Source: Streptomyces sp. CC0208
GTDB lineage: Bacteria; Actinomycetota; Actinomycetes; Streptomycetales; Streptomycetaceae
Length of the DNA: 64,000 nucleotides
Direction: 5' to 3'
NCBI RefSeq assembly: GCF_003443735.1
Contig: NZ_CP031969.1
Coordinates: forward strand, 4,092,001-4,156,000
In this document: positions 42,663 through 50,272 of the stretch, piece by piece
How the letters are laid out: the number at the start of each line of letters is the position of its first letter
Numbering within the stretch: position 1 is the stretch's first letter
The notes under the pieces: generated by a model
The model's input: the letters and a program-made list of their open reading frames with translations, nothing else
What the model was told of the DNA's origin: nothing
Databases searched by the model: none
Position numbers and translations under genes: made by a program

Positions 42663-44303
42663 TCAGTAGCGCGGATGCACCAACGTCGAGGCCTCCAGAC
42701 CCCCGACCCGGGTCGCCTCCGCCGCCCGTTGATCGGCCCGCAGGGACCGCTGCGTCAGGGTCGCCGGCCGCGGCCCCCGGGGGTCAAGGCCGAGCACCGG
42801 GCGGTCTTGCCGCGAGGCCAGCACGAAGCCCCAGTCGTGGGGGGCACGGGCCGCTCCGGCCGTGCGCCCGGGACCCGCGGCGGAACCGGGGCCGCGGCCT
42901 TCGACGCGGTAGGGCGTGGTGCGCAGCCCCGCCGCGCGCAGGGTCGCGTCCACCGTCCAGAAGACACGGGGGCGGGGGGAGACCGGCCCCGCGTGCACGA
43001 CGAGACGGCCGTCGGGAGCCAGGACGCGGCGGACGAGGCCGTAGAACTCCTCCGAGTACAGCTTGGCGCTCGCGGTGATGCCGGGGGCGGGCAGGTCGGC
43101 GATCACCACGTCGTACGACGGCACGGGCGCCGGCCTCCGCAGTCGGCGGAACGCGTCCTGCGTGCTCACGTGGACGCGCGCGTCGCCGTACACGTGACCG
43201 TTGAGCCGGGACAGCGCCGGGTCGCGGCGGGCCAGGTCGACCACCGGGGGGTCGAGCGCCACGATGTCGACCCGCCGCACACCCCGGTGTCTGAGCACCT
43301 CGCGGACGGCGAGTCCGTCGCCACCGCCGAGGACGAGCACGCGCGCGTGGGGGCCGTCCATCGCCGGGTGGACGAGGGCCTCGTGGTAGCGGTCCTCGTC
43401 ACGGCCGCTGACCCTGAGGCTGCCGTCGACGTACAGGTCGAGGGGGCGGCCGTCGGTGCCGCCGGTGAGGGCGACCTCCCGGACGCCGGTCTGCAGGGCG
43501 ACGCGCACGTCCTCGCCGTAGACCGCCTCCCGCGCGGCCCGCTCGAAGTCGTCGACGAGGACGGTGGCGGTGGCGAGGACGCCGAGCACGGCGAGGTTGG
43601 CGACCAGCAGCAGCCAGCGGGCCCGGGGGGTCAGGTCGCGGCGGAACAGACCGAGGACCAGGGCGCCGCCCGCGATCGCGTTGACCGCGCCGGTGAGCAT
43701 CGCGCCGGTCAACTGGCCCAGCAGGGGCAGCAGCAGGAACGGGAAGGCCAGACCGCCGACCAGTGCGCCGACGTAGTCCGCGGCGAACAGGTCGGCCACC
43801 GCGCCGCCCGCGTCCTGGCGGCGGATGCGCTGGATCAGCTCCATCAGCAGGGGGACCTCGGCGCCGATGAGCAGACCGATGGCGAGCGAGAAGGCGACCA
43901 GGAGCCAGCGCGGACCGCTCGCCCACAGCCCGCCCCAGTCGCCGGTCCACGCGAAGAGGGCGTACAGCGCCATCGCGCTGCACCCGCCGACCAGTGCCAG
44001 CAGCGCCTCCAGGGCCCCGAAGGCCATGGCCGCGTGCCGGCGCAGCCGCTTGGCCGCCAGCGAGCCGATGCCCATCGCGAAGACCATGACGGACAGCACC
44101 ACGGACGCCTGGGTGACCGAGTCGCCGGTCAAGTACGAGGCCAGAGCGACCAGTTCGAGCTCGTACACCAGTCCGCAGGCCGCGCAGACGAAGACACAGG
44201 CGAGGACCAGGAACCTGCCGGTGGCAGGGCGGACCGGCAGCCGCGGGGGCCCGACCCAGGGCGGCGGAGCGCCGGGCGGGGCGGGGGCGTGCGACTCGAT
44301 CAC
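42663..44303 (-). CDS. Membrane-fused spermidine synthase-like protein
   Basis: A 546-residue two-part protein. Residues about 28-235 form seven or so membrane helices. The C-terminal half (about 275-460) is a spermidine-synthase-type Rossmann methyltransferase fold with LDLYVDGSLRVSGRDEDRYHEALVHPA, the cofactor loop VLVLGGGDGLAVREVL and VIADLPAPG; in true polyamine synthases that last motif is the catalytic DxxDP, so the chemistry may differ. Such fusions are common in actinomycetes and their substrate is unknown. It follows the DUF2617 gene on the same strand. Confidence 0.88.
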   Translation of the reverse strand: MIESHAPAPPGAPPPWVGPPRLPVRPATGRFLVLACVFVCAACGLVYELELVALASYLTGDSVTQASVVLSVMVFAMGIGSLAAKRLRRHAAMAFGALEALLALVGGCSAMALYALFAWTGDWGGLWASGPRWLLVAFSLAIGLLIGAEVPLLMELIQRIRRQDAGGAVADLFAADYVGALVGGLAFPFLLLPLLGQLTGAMLTGAVNAIAGGALVLGLFRRDLTPRARWLLLVANLAVLGVLATATVLVDDFERAAREAVYGEDVRVALQTGVREVALTGGTDGRPLDLYVDGSLRVSGRDEDRYHEALVHPAMDGPHARVLVLGGGDGLAVREVLRHRGVRRVDIVALDPPVVDLARRDPALSRLNGHVYGDARVHVSTQDAFRRLRRPAPVPSYDVVIADLPAPGITASAKLYSEEFYGLVRRVLAPDGRLVVHAGPVSPRPRVFWTVDATLRAAGLRTTPYRVEGRGPGSAAGPGRTAGAARAPHDWGFVLASRQDRPVLGLDPRGPRPATLTQRSLRADQRAAEATRVGGLEASTLVHPRY

Positions 44304-44392
44304 GGTGCGACGTTACGTCACGGGTACGGCACGCTTCGTCACCCACACGTGTGAAACTGGGAGTGAACCGGGAGAACAGGGGTTTCTGCGGC

Positions 44393-44917
44393 TCAGCCCG
44401 ACGTCCCCACCGGGACCCGGACCCCGACGCGCGTCCGCGTGGCCACCAACTGCCCGTCCTGCGGATACGCGTGCCAGGTCCGCCAGTACACCTGCCCCTC
44501 GTACCACTGTGCCAGCAGCGCCGTGAACGCGTGCGGGCTGCCGGGAAAGACCCCGGCGAGGCCGTGCGGATGGTCGGACACCAGCGCGAGCAACTCCTGT
44601 GCCCGGCCCGCGAACTGACCCGGTGACAGCACCTCGACGCGCGCGGCGAACTCGTACTCCCAGTCCCCCACCCGCTTGGCCACGCCCAGCGGCAGCGGCG
44701 TACTGCTGCCGGCGATGCACGCCACCGTCTCCGAACACATGCCCCGGTCCTCCTCCAGGAGCACTTGGTGGGATGCGCCGAGGAGTCTCAACTGAAGCTT
44801 CGCCCCGCCGATTTCGAGGTCGCGCGTGGCGAGGGCGGGCAGCGGCTCACGCCCCAGGGCCCAGGCGAGGTCGGTCGCGCGCGTGTCGGTGTACGAGGTG
44901 TTCAGGGTCGTGAGCAT
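44393..44917 (-). CDS. DUF2617 family protein
   Basis: A 174-residue protein of the DUF2617 family, of unknown function. Typical segments are the N-terminal TRATDLAWALGREPLPAL, LRLLGASHQVLLEE, the EYEFAARVEVLSPGQFAGRAQEL block and the C-terminal TRTRVGVRVP. It is soluble, with no signal. It lies 90 bp upstream of the spermidine-synthase-like gene on the same strand, an arrangement seen in other streptomycetes from memory, so the two may work together. The 400-bp region upstream contains no gene. Confidence 0.83.
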   Translation of the reverse strand: MLTTLNTSYTDTRATDLAWALGREPLPALATRDLEIGGAKLQLRLLGASHQVLLEEDRGMCSETVACIAGSSTPLPLGVAKRVGDWEYEFAARVEVLSPGQFAGRAQELLALVSDHPHGLAGVFPGSPHAFTALLAQWYEGQVYWRTWHAYPQDGQLVATRTRVGVRVPVGTSG

Positions 44918-45220
44918 GGATCGGCTCCGCTAGCACGCAAAGAAAGGGTGGTGTGGGGTTCCGGCGCACCCGGGCGACTGTGGGGGGATCGGCCCGGTCA
45001 GCCCAGTCGGTAGGTCAGGACGTGTCCTTGTCCGCAGGACGTCCGAGGGGCTGCGTTGGTGAGGTAGAGGGAATCATGAACGGCGATGCCGCCACAGTGT
45101 TTTTACCCAACTTCGTGCGGTTTCCATCCCTGGGTGGGCTCCCCAGCTCATCTGTTCAACCACGGCGCGCGCCACGGCGGCCGGAGCGTGCGCCGGAGCA
45201 CCGGAGTGAAGATGCGACAA
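44918..45220. other. Gene-free region upstream of DUF2617
   Basis: About 300 bp without a convincing gene. A locally AT-richer stretch around 45085-45135 stands out and may hold a promoter for DUF2617 on the minus strand. A short plus-strand frame starting at 45076 (ATG after AGAGGGA) breaks down into Pro/Arg-rich shadow sequence and is not supported. Confidence 0.4.
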
Positions 45221-45265
45221 GCGGGGGCGTGCGGCCCCGACCCAGGTCCGGACGCACGCCCCCGC
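45221..45265 (-). terminator. 13-bp-stem terminator after the Gly/His/Cys-rich gene
   Basis: GCGGGGGCGTGCG (45221-45233) and CGCACGCCCCCGC (45253-45265) pair exactly across a 19-base loop, about 50 bases downstream of the stop at 45318. Confidence 0.65.
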
Positions 45266-45317
45266 GTTCCCCCGTGCTCGGATGCGGTTCCCCCTGCTGG
45301 AGCTCAGCTGCCCCGTG

Positions 45318-45650
45318 TCAGCTGCCTCCCCCGCATCCGCCCCCGCCGCCGCAGGACGACCCGCCACCACAGGACGACCCACCGCCGCAGGAGTGCCCGC
45401 CACCGCAGGAGTGCCCACCGTGGTGCCCTCCGCCGTGGCCCCCGCTGTGACCCCCGGAGCTTCCGCCCGACGACCCGCACGAGGAGCCGGCACCCGTCGA
45501 GCCTCCGGCCCACCAGCTGTCCCGGTGCGCCCGGGACCGGCCCCCGCGGGGCTCCTTGACCAGCTTGACGCGCTGCTTCTTGTTCGCGGCGGACACGAGA
45601 GACCCGACGAACAGGACCGCGAACACCGCCAGGATGATGCCGATGACCAT
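45318..45650 (-). CDS. Small membrane protein with Gly/His/Cys-rich repeat tail
   Basis: A 110-residue protein with one N-terminal membrane segment (VIGIILAVFAVLFVGSLVSA), a basic juxtamembrane stretch (KKQRVKLVKEPRGGRSRAHRD) and a 60-residue tail made only of Gly, Ser, His and Cys, in which SCGGG recurs about five times after a GGH-rich part. Regularly spaced Cys and His suggest metal binding, which is inference. Membrane topology by the positive-inside rule places the tail in the cytoplasm. It is followed by a strong terminator and is divergent from an aminotransferase. No named family was recognised with confidence. Confidence 0.7.
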   Translation of the reverse strand: MVIGIILAVFAVLFVGSLVSAANKKQRVKLVKEPRGGRSRAHRDSWWAGGSTGAGSSCGSSGGSSGGHSGGHGGGHHGGHSCGGGHSCGGGSSCGGGSSCGGGGGCGGGS

Positions 45651-45789
45651 GGCGCCACCCTCCTTCCATTACCCCCCGAAGCGACCCCCCGTGGGCGCCT
45701 CGCCGGTTGCGTGAGCTGGAGATGCCCTTCCGTCTCACGCCCCAAAGCAGAGTTGAGGAACTCCAGAGCTTGGGCGCAGGATGACCTGC

Positions 45790-46971
45790 ATGACCTCCAG
45801 CGCGCGCCCCCTGCTCAACCGCCGTCTCGCCGAGTTCGGGACGACGATCTTCGCCGAGATGTCCGCCCTGGCCCTGCGGACCGGTTCGATCAACCTGGGG
45901 CAGGGCTTCCCCGACACGGACGGCCCCGAGGAGGTCAGGGAGGCGGCCGTGCGGGCGCTGCGCGACGGACGCGGCAACCAGTACCCGCCGGGCCCGGGCG
46001 TACCCGAGCTGCGCACCGCGGTCGCCGCGCACCAGGAGCGCCGCTACGGCCTGTCCTACGACCCCGACACCGAGGTCCTGGTCACGGCGGGCGCCACGGA
46101 GGCGATCGCCGCCGCCCTGCTGGCGCTCGTGGAGCCGGGTGACGAGGTCGTCGCGTTGGAGCCGTACTACGACTCCTACGCGGCCTGCATCGCGATGGCG
46201 GGCGGGACCAGGGTCCCGGTCACCCTGCGGCCCCATGAGGGAAGCTTCCGCCTGGACCTCGACGAACTGCGCGCCGCGGTCACCGACCGGACCCGCCTCC
46301 TGCTCATCAACACCCCGCACAACCCCACCGGCACGGTCCTCACCCGCGCGGAGCTGACGGCGATCGCCGAACTGGCCGTGGAGCGGGACCTGCTGGTGGT
46401 CACGGACGAGGTGTACGAGCACCTGGTCTTCGACGAGGCCGAGCACCTGCCCCTGGCGACCTTCCCGGGGATGCGGGAGCGCACGGTCACGATCGGCTCC
46501 GCCGGCAAGACCTTCTCCTTCACCGGCTGGAAGGTCGGCTGGATCACGGCCGCACCCGCCCTGGTCTCGGCGGTCCGCTCGGCGAAGCAGTTCCTGACGT
46601 ACGTCTCCTCCGGCCCCTTCCAGTACGCGGTCGCCGAGGCCCTCGCCCTCCCCGACAGCTACTTCGCGGCCTTCCGCGAGGACATGCGGGCCAAGCGGGA
46701 CCTGCTGTCGGCGGGCCTGGCCGAGGCGGGCTTCGAGGTCTTCCGGCCCGCCGGCACCTACTTCGTCACCACCGACATCCGCCCCCTCGGCGAGAGCGAC
46801 GGCTTCGCCTTCTGCCGCGCCCTGCCCGAACGCGCGGGCGTCGTCGCCATCCCGAACGCGGTCTTCTACGACCATCGGGAGGCGGGGGCGCCGTTCGTGC
46901 GGTTCGCGTTCTGCAAGCGGACCGATGTCCTGGACGAGGCTGTGGCCCGCCTCAAGAGGCTCGCCGTCTGA
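45790..46971 (+). CDS. Fold-type I PLP aminotransferase (DapC/kynurenine-aminotransferase-like)
   Basis: A PLP-dependent aminotransferase of about 393 residues. Landmarks are INLGQGFPDTDGP at the N-terminus, NQYPPGPGVPELR, VTAGATEAIAA, the cofactor-binding NTPHNPTGTV and VVTDEVYEHLVFD, and the Schiff-base lysine in GSAGKTFSFTGWKVGW. Actinobacterial members act in lysine biosynthesis (DapC) or on kynurenine, glutamine or methionine, which sequence alone does not separate. I prefer the ATG at 45790, because GCAGGA lies 8 bases upstream, over the in-frame ATG at 45781, which has no room for a site. Confidence 0.92.
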   Translation: MTSSARPLLNRRLAEFGTTIFAEMSALALRTGSINLGQGFPDTDGPEEVREAAVRALRDGRGNQYPPGPGVPELRTAVAAHQERRYGLSYDPDTEVLVTAGATEAIAAALLALVEPGDEVVALEPYYDSYAACIAMAGGTRVPVTLRPHEGSFRLDLDELRAAVTDRTRLLLINTPHNPTGTVLTRAELTAIAELAVERDLLVVTDEVYEHLVFDEAEHLPLATFPGMRERTVTIGSAGKTFSFTGWKVGWITAAPALVSAVRSAKQFLTYVSSGPFQYAVAEALALPDSYFAAFREDMRAKRDLLSAGLAEAGFEVFRPAGTYFVTTDIRPLGESDGFAFCRALPERAGVVAIPNAVFYDHREAGAPFVRFAFCKRTDVLDEAVARLKRLAV

Positions 46972-47171
46972 GAGCGCGCCGGACGACCACCGTGGAGGGA
47001 GTACCTCCCCAAGCTGGGTCAGGGTCGGGCTTGATGCGGGCGGTTGCCCGCCACGAGACGATCGCTCGGAGATCGTGGCCGCCTTGTGGGCGCCCGCTGC
47101 GAAGTAGCAACGCGGTCGAGCCGTACGGCGTAGGCCGCTGGGCCGCCCCGCTCGACGGCCCGGTGGATCGG
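46972..47171. other. Boundary stretch between aminotransferase and transposase remnant
   Basis: 200 bp with no supported gene. A small palindrome (GGGAG-TAC-CTCCC) lies near 46996-47008. No 38-bp Tn3-type terminal repeat could be identified here by eye, so the edge of the acquired segment is not defined. Confidence 0.4.
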
Positions 47172-47467
47172 GTCACGGCGGGCGACGAGGCGCTCGACCA
47201 TCTCAACGCTGCGAAGCTGCGCCAGGATGGCCGGCACGCGCTCGCGCGGAAGATCTTCCACGGCCGGGCCGGGCAGCTCTACCACTCGTGCTGTTCAACA
47301 CCCGCTACATGGACGCCGCAGTGAACCCGCTGCGCGCCGACGGCTTCGGCGTCCGCGACCAGGGCGTCGCCCGCCTCTCCCCGTTCGTCCGCCACCGCAT
47401 CGACGTGCTGGGCCGGTACTCCTTCCAGTTCCCCGACCTGCCCGGCGGCCTGCGGCCCTCCGCTCGC
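47172..47467 (+). pseudogene. Tn3-family transposase, C-terminal remnant with deletion and frameshift
   Basis: The first frame (47172-47282) encodes ALDHLNAAKLRQDGRHALARKIFHGRAGQLY, matching the part of Tn3-type transposases just before the C-terminal RYREGQEDQLGALGLVLNA-like segment. That segment, about 20 residues, is missing. The match resumes in another frame from 47288 with VLFNTRYMDAAVNPLRADGF and VARLSPFVRHRIDVLGRYSFQFPD, ending in LPGGLRP. The first ~900 residues, including the DDE core, are absent. The element is dead, but it marks a past insertion next to the MFS exporter gene. Confidence 0.8.
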
Positions 47468-47482
47468 ACCGTCGTGGGAACT

Positions 47483-48703
47483 CTATGCGTCGGCCTCCTG
47501 GACGCGGACGGCTCGGGCGCGGACCACGAAGGGCCGGGAGAAGACGGTGATGGCGATGGAGACGGCGGCCACAAAGGTGATGACTGCGCCAGAAGTGAAG
47601 TGCTGGGCAATGCCGCCGGCGATCGCGGCTCCGATACCTTGCCACGTCATCCGGCCGGCGGACTCAACTCCCTGGACCTGGCCACGGACCGGATCAGGGG
47701 TCAACTCCAGAAGCTGCTCCTGAAGCGGCAGGGTGGCAGCGAAGCCGGCACTGGCGATGAACACCGCGGCTGTCGCCACCAGCACGGGCGGGTGGACAGC
47801 GAACAGCAGGTAGGGGGCGGCGAGCAGCAGGCGCAGGGCGAATGCGTAGCGGCGCCGCTGCTCGGCAGTGAACAGCCGCCCGACCGCAAGGTCACCGAAG
47901 AGCATGCCTGCCGATCCGGCGGCCAGGAAGACGCCGGCGTGATGAGGGGCGTAGGAGATGAACAGGGCCTCGCAGCCAACGATCAGACCGTTGGGGACCC
48001 ACAGGTTCAGCAGCAGCGCGCGCCGGCCGGAGTGGGAGAAAAGCTCGGTGTTCGTCGTCCAGGTCTGGCGCAGTCCAGGGCGACGGGTCAGACGGATCGA
48101 ACGTTCCCGGACCGTCACTGCCACAATGATCAATCCACCGCCGGTCAGGGCTGTCGCGACGGCGAAGACCTCCTGCGGGCTCAGGAACCGCAGCAGTACG
48201 GCGCCGATGGCGTAGCCGAGGATGGCCATGCCTCCCGAGGTGATGTTCATCAGCGAACGGGCCAGTGCGTAGGTGGAGGTCGGCACCACCTCGGCGAGCA
48301 GCCCCATCCGTGCCCCCGTTCCCAGGGACTGGAAGAACCCCAGTACGAGGAGCAGACCGAACCGGGCGGCGAGCGGCAGCCCTGGAACCGCCTGTGCCGC
48401 GACACCTGCGAGCGAGACGCACTGGAGCGCGACGAGGGTCCGGCGGGGACGGCTTCCGTCCGCGACCGACATCAGTGTCAGCGCACCGAGTACGGTCGCG
48501 AAGGTGGCGCCGTACATGCTCACAGCGGTCAGGAACGGGGACTTGGTCTGCTGGTTGACCAGCGTGCCGAGTGCGAAGCCCGACAGGGTGCTCGCGGCGA
48601 CCGACAGTGTGAAGCCGGCGTACAGGCCGACGAATTCACGGTTGCGGAGCAGGTCACGGTAGGTGGTGGGAGGAGTGCCGTAGGGAGATGTGTCAGAAGG
48701 CAT
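47483..48703 (-). CDS. MFS transporter, probable drug exporter with regulated leader
   Basis: A 406-residue major-facilitator protein with about 12 hydrophobic segments. The N-terminal TTYRDLLRNREFVGLYAGFTLSV and the motif LMSVADGSRPRRTLVALQC between helices 2 and 3 fit actinomycete antibiotic-efflux or macrolide-type exporters. The ATG at 48703 has AAGG 8 bases upstream inside a hairpin. An in-frame extension to 48784 would cross the promoter and is unlikely. The gene sits beside a Tn3 remnant, away from operon partners, and probably was acquired. Leader features (48705-48764) suggest expression controlled by premature termination. Confidence 0.87.
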   Translation of the reverse strand: MPSDTSPYGTPPTTYRDLLRNREFVGLYAGFTLSVAASTLSGFALGTLVNQQTKSPFLTAVSMYGATFATVLGALTLMSVADGSRPRRTLVALQCVSLAGVAAQAVPGLPLAARFGLLLVLGFFQSLGTGARMGLLAEVVPTSTYALARSLMNITSGGMAILGYAIGAVLLRFLSPQEVFAVATALTGGGLIIVAVTVRERSIRLTRRPGLRQTWTTNTELFSHSGRRALLLNLWVPNGLIVGCEALFISYAPHHAGVFLAAGSAGMLFGDLAVGRLFTAEQRRRYAFALRLLLAAPYLLFAVHPPVLVATAAVFIASAGFAATLPLQEQLLELTPDPVRGQVQGVESAGRMTWQGIGAAIAGGIAQHFTSGAVITFVAAVSIAITVFSRPFVVRARAVRVQEADA

Positions 48704-48704
48704 G

Positions 48705-48764
48705 AAAAAAGCCTTCGCGCGCACCCAACTCGGGGCGCCGAAGGCCGACTGTCGGATTATAGCA
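48705..48764 (-). promoter_or_regulatory. Extended -10 promoter and attenuator-like hairpin of the MFS gene
   Basis: On the minus strand TGC-TATAAT (48764-48756) is a perfect extended -10. It is followed by a CCGAC-A-GTCGG palindrome (48755-48745) and then a GC-rich hairpin whose arms GCCTTCG (48745-48739) and CGAAGGC (48717-48711) are extended by GCGC pairing. Six Ts (48710-48705) separate it from the ATG at 48703. The hairpin has the full form of an intrinsic terminator and also buries the ribosome binding site. The expected leader is only about 46 bases. Confidence 0.65.
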
Positions 48765-48784
48765 AGCACCCCAGTCCCCACCAC

Positions 48785-49081
48785 GGCTCGACCGGGCCCG
48801 GCACGCGTACGGCGGCAAGCCCCGGCTGCACCGCGTCAGGGCGGCCCGCGAACGGATCCGGGAGGAGCTGCGCCGGCGGAGCAACGTGGAAAAGTTACCC
48901 ACAGGCTGTGGACGGGAGCAGCGCTCACCCCGCAGGGGCTGCCATCCCCTGCGCTGGTGCCGAAGGCGACAGCCCGGCCCCGGCACGCGGCCGTGGTGGC
49001 CCGTGCCCTGGCCGGGCTGTCGTTCGCCTACGGCGCGTATCCGGTCGTGATCGCCGATACGCGCCTGCAGCGGGAGGACGC
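48785..49081. other. 300-bp gene-free stretch with a DnaA-box-like palindrome
   Basis: No intact gene is evident. A perfect CCACAG-G-CTGTGG palindrome (48899-48911) overlaps TTACCCACA, one base off a DnaA-box consensus TTATCCACA. Arg- and Ala-rich frames on the plus strand could be debris of a lost gene but match nothing I recognise. Confidence 0.4.
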
Positions 49082-49606
49082 CTACTCGTCGTCCTCGGGC
49101 TTCTCGGCGTCGTTGACGTCCTCCTCGAGGCCGAGCTGTTCGACGAGCCACTTGTCGAACTCGATGGCGGCGCGCACCCAGCTGACGGTCGAGGAGACGA
49201 AGTGCTCCAGGCTGACGCCGGTGCCGATGAGCATCTGCGCCTCACCGATCAGACGGACGGTGCCGTCGTCATGGGTGTGGCTGTAGACCTTGGGCCACAG
49301 GGTGCGCCGGTTCCAGTCGTCGATGGACTCCAGCAGCGCGGGCTTCTCGTCGATCTGGTGGGGCCGGTCGTAGAACGTCCGCACCGAGAAGACCTGCTGG
49401 TCACCCTCACCGCGGAACATGAAATACGTACGGAACTGCTCCCACGGCGCCGCGAGGTCTCCCTCGTCGTCGACGACATACTTCAGCTCCATCTGGTCGA
49501 GGAGCTGCTTCACAAGATCCTGATCCGGGACGACGGGGCCCGCCGGTCCTTGCTGCGGCTCGGGCTGGCCCCCGAAGTTCGGAATCGAGGACGGGTCGAT
49601 GGTCAC
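49082..49606 (-). CDS. YbjN-domain protein
   Basis: A 174-residue protein of the YbjN family (type III secretion chaperone-like fold). Key stretches are LLDQMELKYVVDDEGDLAAPWE, TYFMFRGEGDQQVFSVRTFYDRP, the DDWNRRTLWPKVY block and SLEHFVSSTVSWVRAAIEFDKWL, ending in a very acidic tail. The GTG at 49606 has AAGGGA at 8-base spacing. In actinomycetes these proteins are common and their function is not established. It is divergent from the small membrane protein at 49747. Confidence 0.85.
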   Translation of the reverse strand: MTIDPSSIPNFGGQPEPQQGPAGPVVPDQDLVKQLLDQMELKYVVDDEGDLAAPWEQFRTYFMFRGEGDQQVFSVRTFYDRPHQIDEKPALLESIDDWNRRTLWPKVYSHTHDDGTVRLIGEAQMLIGTGVSLEHFVSSTVSWVRAAIEFDKWLVEQLGLEEDVNDAEKPEDDE

Positions 49607-49746
49607 CGTGAATTTCCCTTCGTACGGATCCTGCCATCCTCCCCCATGCGGGGAGGGGGGTGGCAAGCCCAGACGGACCCTGTCCTCCCAGGGCTGACAT
49701 GATCCGGTCAGCCACGTAGACCACGTGCCGAGGAAACGGGGATGAC

Positions 49747-50235
49747 ATGACGCTGACGCCGACCGAAACGGTGACGGAACAGGGCGGGTCGGGCAGGACC
49801 AGATGGGGGGTCTTCCTGGCGATCCTGGCCGTGCCGACACTGGTGGTGGCGGCCCTGATCGCGCTGCTGATCGCCTGGTTCTTCACGGACGACTCGGTCG
49901 CCTCGGACGTGAAGAAGACCTCGTGCGCCGAGGCCCTGGCCTTCGGCGGGGTGAAGCTGCCGGAGGGGGCGTACGACGCCTGGTGCGGGCTCGACGCCGG
50001 GCCTGAACCCCGCTACACAGCCCGCTTCCGGATGCCGCGCGGCGAGATCGACTCCTGGGTGGCGGCCGGCTTCCCACAGGGGCCGGAACTGCGGACCACG
50101 CAGTGCGGCGACGCCCAGGTCGACGCGTGTCTGAACGCGGGCCCGGTCGCGGGAGAGCGGGCATCCGTGCAGATCGACATCACCCACGAAAGCCGCAAGT
50201 GGTCCGAGGTGCGGTTCGTGGCGTTCACCCCGTGA
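49747..50235 (+). CDS. Membrane-anchored extracellular hypothetical protein
   Basis: A 162-residue protein with a short N-terminal cytoplasmic part, one membrane segment (about 21-47, WGVFLAILAVPTLVVAALIALLIAWFF) and a ~110-residue outer domain. The outer domain has five cysteines, suggesting disulfides (TSCAEAL, AWCGLD, TTQCGD, DACLN). No family was recognised. The ATG at 49747 follows a GGGGATGAC region. It ends next to the terminator it shares with clpB. Confidence 0.7.
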   Translation: MTLTPTETVTEQGGSGRTRWGVFLAILAVPTLVVAALIALLIAWFFTDDSVASDVKKTSCAEALAFGGVKLPEGAYDAWCGLDAGPEPRYTARFRMPRGEIDSWVAAGFPQGPELRTTQCGDAQVDACLNAGPVAGERASVQIDITHESRKWSEVRFVAFTP

Positions 50236-50238
50236 GAG

Positions 50239-50267
50239 GCGGCGGGGGCCGTCACGGCCCCCGCCGC
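50239..50267. terminator. Bidirectional terminator between the membrane protein and clpB
   Basis: GCGGCGGGGGCCG (50239-50251) and CGGCCCCCGCCGC (50255-50267) form a perfect 13-bp stem with a TCA loop, between two convergent genes. Confidence 0.75.
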
Positions 50268-50272
50268 ACCCC

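Noticed and set aside
47483..48784. Longer N-terminus of the MFS protein starting at 48784
   Set aside because: It would place the extended -10 promoter and hairpin inside the coding region; the ATG at 48703 has a suitable ribosome binding site and fits the family.
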